DNA of 64,000 nucleotides from Glossina fuscipes (Eukaryota > Arthropoda > Insecta > Diptera > Glossinidae): contig NW_023998417.1 in NCBI RefSeq assembly GCF_014805625.2, forward strand, positions 2,194,032 to 2,258,031. Reading direction: 5' to 3'. Within the stretch, counting starts at the first letter, position 1. Each line of letters opens with the position of its first letter. The position numbers and the translations under genes were made by a program. The notes below the pieces were generated by a model, which saw only the letters and a list, made by a program, of their open reading frames with translations, did not search any database and had not been told where the DNA came from. Below are positions 62,047 through 64,000 of the stretch, piece after piece.

Positions 62047-62082
62047 TTGAGTAAGACACTTGAGTGGAGGTTTCTTACTCAA
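62047..62082. repeat. 10-bp inverted repeat with 16-base loop
   Basis: TTGAGTAAGA and TCTTACTCAA flank a loop that itself contains CACTTGAGTG. It lies between two partial fly repeats. Confidence 0.5.
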
Positions 62083-62194
62083 GCGTCTATTCTTTTGCGT
62101 CCTTAAGTACATTTAATGCAACAATTAACAGTTATTTGGAGGGACGAATCGATAAACACGTTTAGAACGCGTCCCGTTTGATACTAATCACTTT

Positions 62195-62472
62195 ATAGAT
62201 TCCCCGAAGCCTCTTTCTGAATGTTGAAAACCGCTTTCACACAATTTCAATACAAGCACGACCTTTCCAAGTTGTTGCCCAATTTAAAGCAAAAAGTGTT
62301 TACATGTAGCCATTACGTGGACAGATAGATAAACAAACGGACGGATAGACGGACATGATGATCAAGAATATATACATTCTATGGGGTCTTTGATCCTTCC
62401 TTCTAGATGTTGCAAACATTCTGGCAAAATGAGCATATCCCTCATCCATCGGTGAGGTGTATAAAAAAAACT
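62195..62472 (+). mobile_element. (GGAC)n type A fly repeat, 3' portion
   Basis: It contains ACGTGGACAGATAGATAAACAAACGGACGG, GATCAAGAATATATACATTCTATGGGGTC, AGATGTTGCAAACATTCTGGCAAA and the closing GGTGAGGTGTATAAAAA. It is the same 3' region as at 61690, so two partial copies lie within 0.8 kb in direct orientation. Confidence 0.65.
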
Positions 62473-64000
62473 TTATAAAAGAAAAGTATATTCATAAGAA
62501 TATGTGCTTAACGATTCCTTATTAGCATATCTATATACGTGCCTCATTGCTTGAAAATAATAATAATAATAATAATCAAAATAGTAATTGCGAATATTCT
62601 GCAAAGTTTGATTGTTAAGAAACTACGCAACAATTGAACAAATAAACTCCTGGATAATTCTTTCACACATAAGTGACATTGTATGCAAACGTTATTAGTA
62701 ACTGATCGAAACACTAAGAAAATATATTTTAAATGTTTTTTAATAAATTTTCTTCTTATGTATTATGACTGCCTCTACGAAGCGTAATGTACTCTATATG
62801 TTGTTTTGATTGGCAGAGCATAAACCCTTCCAAAAAGTTTTTTCTTTAATATGTTGTGAAAAATACTCAGCTCTACAGTCCTCTATGTTGTACTTTTTTG
62901 TCCTAACCTATCGCAGAAGGACATTGTTGCCTGTGTATAATTGTAACATGATTGGCGCAATGTTGTTTAAAATATTTACATGACAATAAAATTTCCAAAC
63001 GATCTTTTGCCGCAATGCTTCCTAATATTGATCTTAACTTACGTTGCAGTAAGAAGAATAGAAGGCATTTTTTCACGTCAAAAAAATACCGACCCAAGCA
63101 CAATAAAAACTCCAATCTGTCATCCTTCCCATCTAATTTTTATTTAATGACTTGTATTTCCCCTCTTTCGCAGCCATTACATCATTTGTTACTGCGTCAA
63201 GGAAAAAGTTCGTGGCATCTTCTCAATGAATAGCTTTAGAGCGGGATAAATTTGGTTAGCGCCAGTCCAAATTCATCAAATCACTCAAGCAATAGTGTAC
63301 TTAAAATTCAGATAATATTCAGCTATTCAGCATATCTTACAATATCACTTTCGCGAAAGAGAGAACATTCCGCACACTTGTAAAAAATATAATTTCTTTA
63401 TGATGAGATGAAATTTGAACGCCGACACATTTCACTTTATAATATCAGCGTGCATTGACAAGAAGAAATTGTCGTGTTGTTTGTAATGGGCGGATTTACG
63501 TGCTGCTGCTTACATAAGATAATGTTGATCGCAAGAGGTTTAAATCTATATAAAAACTTTTCTAAAAAAATGTTGTTAACAAATTATACTTAGAATTTAA
63601 AATTTAAATTAAATATTTTTTTTTTTTTTTTTTTTTTTTGTGCATTTGCTGAGTTCTTTTCATACGCATGCATACATACATTCCTTGAAACTTTAGTAAG
63701 CTCTTTTCCTGAAATTAATTTTCCAAACATTCTGCAGATTTATTGGCATTTGAATGAAACGCTGTTTGCTTATGGAAAAGTAGTACAGAAATGTTCAAAT
63801 ATAAAATAGTTTTGCAATATATAAATTTTCATAAATGAAAACTTTGTTTGCATACATATATATATATATATGTATTTATATATATGAAAGATTGAAAAAG
63901 TTTTACAGAATCAAAATAAATGTATTATATGATGCGCACATACCCAGCAAAGTTAACATATAATAATTATTGTATCAAGACAAATAAAAGGAGACAAAAA
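62473..64000. other. AT-rich DNA without a supported gene
   Basis: Short AAT and AT runs, a T22-24 run near 63617, and short ORFs on both strands near 62900-63230 that overlap each other and match nothing I know. Confidence 0.45.

Noticed and set aside
1..64000. CRISPR arrays, operons, prophage or bacterial mobile islands
   Set aside because: Composition, repeats and gene families are those of an insect nuclear genome; no regularly spaced repeat-spacer structure is present.

Overview
The window looks like gene-poor, AT-rich (about two thirds A+T by eye) nuclear DNA of a higher fly, probably a calyptrate. Three things point that way: two single-exon genes with animal-type proteins; many dispersed repeats carrying an internal (GGAC/AGAC)n tract, opening with a motif like CCGAATCTTTTATACCCATC and ending with GTGTATAAAA, a style I associate with fly genomes; and relics of mariner, pogo/Tigger-like and jockey-clade elements. 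The exact species cannot be read from the sequence. Tsetse-like composition is only a guess.

Only two protein genes are well supported, both on the minus strand and both without introns in the part seen. At 4.7-6.8 kb lies a SUMO protease of the Ulp1/SENP1-SENP2 class with a complete His-Asp-Gln-Cys catalytic set. At 45.5-47.1 kb lies a TMEM209-family nuclear-envelope protein with two N-terminal membrane segments and the conserved C-terminal domain. A third, weak candidate is a short 5' coding exon at 23.1-23.2 kb on the minus strand. It sits in a compositionally distinct patch and ends at a strong splice-donor match. Nothing ties these genes into a pathway beyond the loose fact that both well-supported products belong to families linked to the nucleus or nuclear envelope.

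The rest is intergenic or intronic DNA shaped by old transposons. Region by region: 2.0-2.3 kb mariner transposase relic (minus); 2.8-3.1 kb a small pogo/Tigger-like MITE with TA target duplication; 4.1-4.3 kb (GGAC)n repeat; 12.8-17.2 kb two more such repeats plus a second mariner relic; 19.0 kb a tRNA-derived SINE; 19.3-22.2 kb an old, strongly diverged tandem array; 24.9-25.6 kb a jockey-like reverse-transcriptase relic abutted by a SINE; 31.3-32.1 kb a long (GGAC)n element with internal tandem units; 34.3, 41.0 and 47.9 kb further SINE pieces; 44.4-45.2, 53.9-54.3, 56.5-57.3, 58.6, 61.7 and 62.2 kb more (GGAC)n-type elements. Microsatellites (GT, CT, GA, CA, CAT, GTCT, AGCA) and long poly-A/poly-T runs are frequent. 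One assembly gap of ten Ns is at 52.36 kb.

I did not find a convincing new biological system. The most useful non-gene observations are the tRNA-headed SINE family with an (AAT)n tail, the pogo-like MITE, the decayed jockey and mariner coding relics, the old tandem array, and the polyadenylation hexamer that overlaps the SUMO-protease stop codon.
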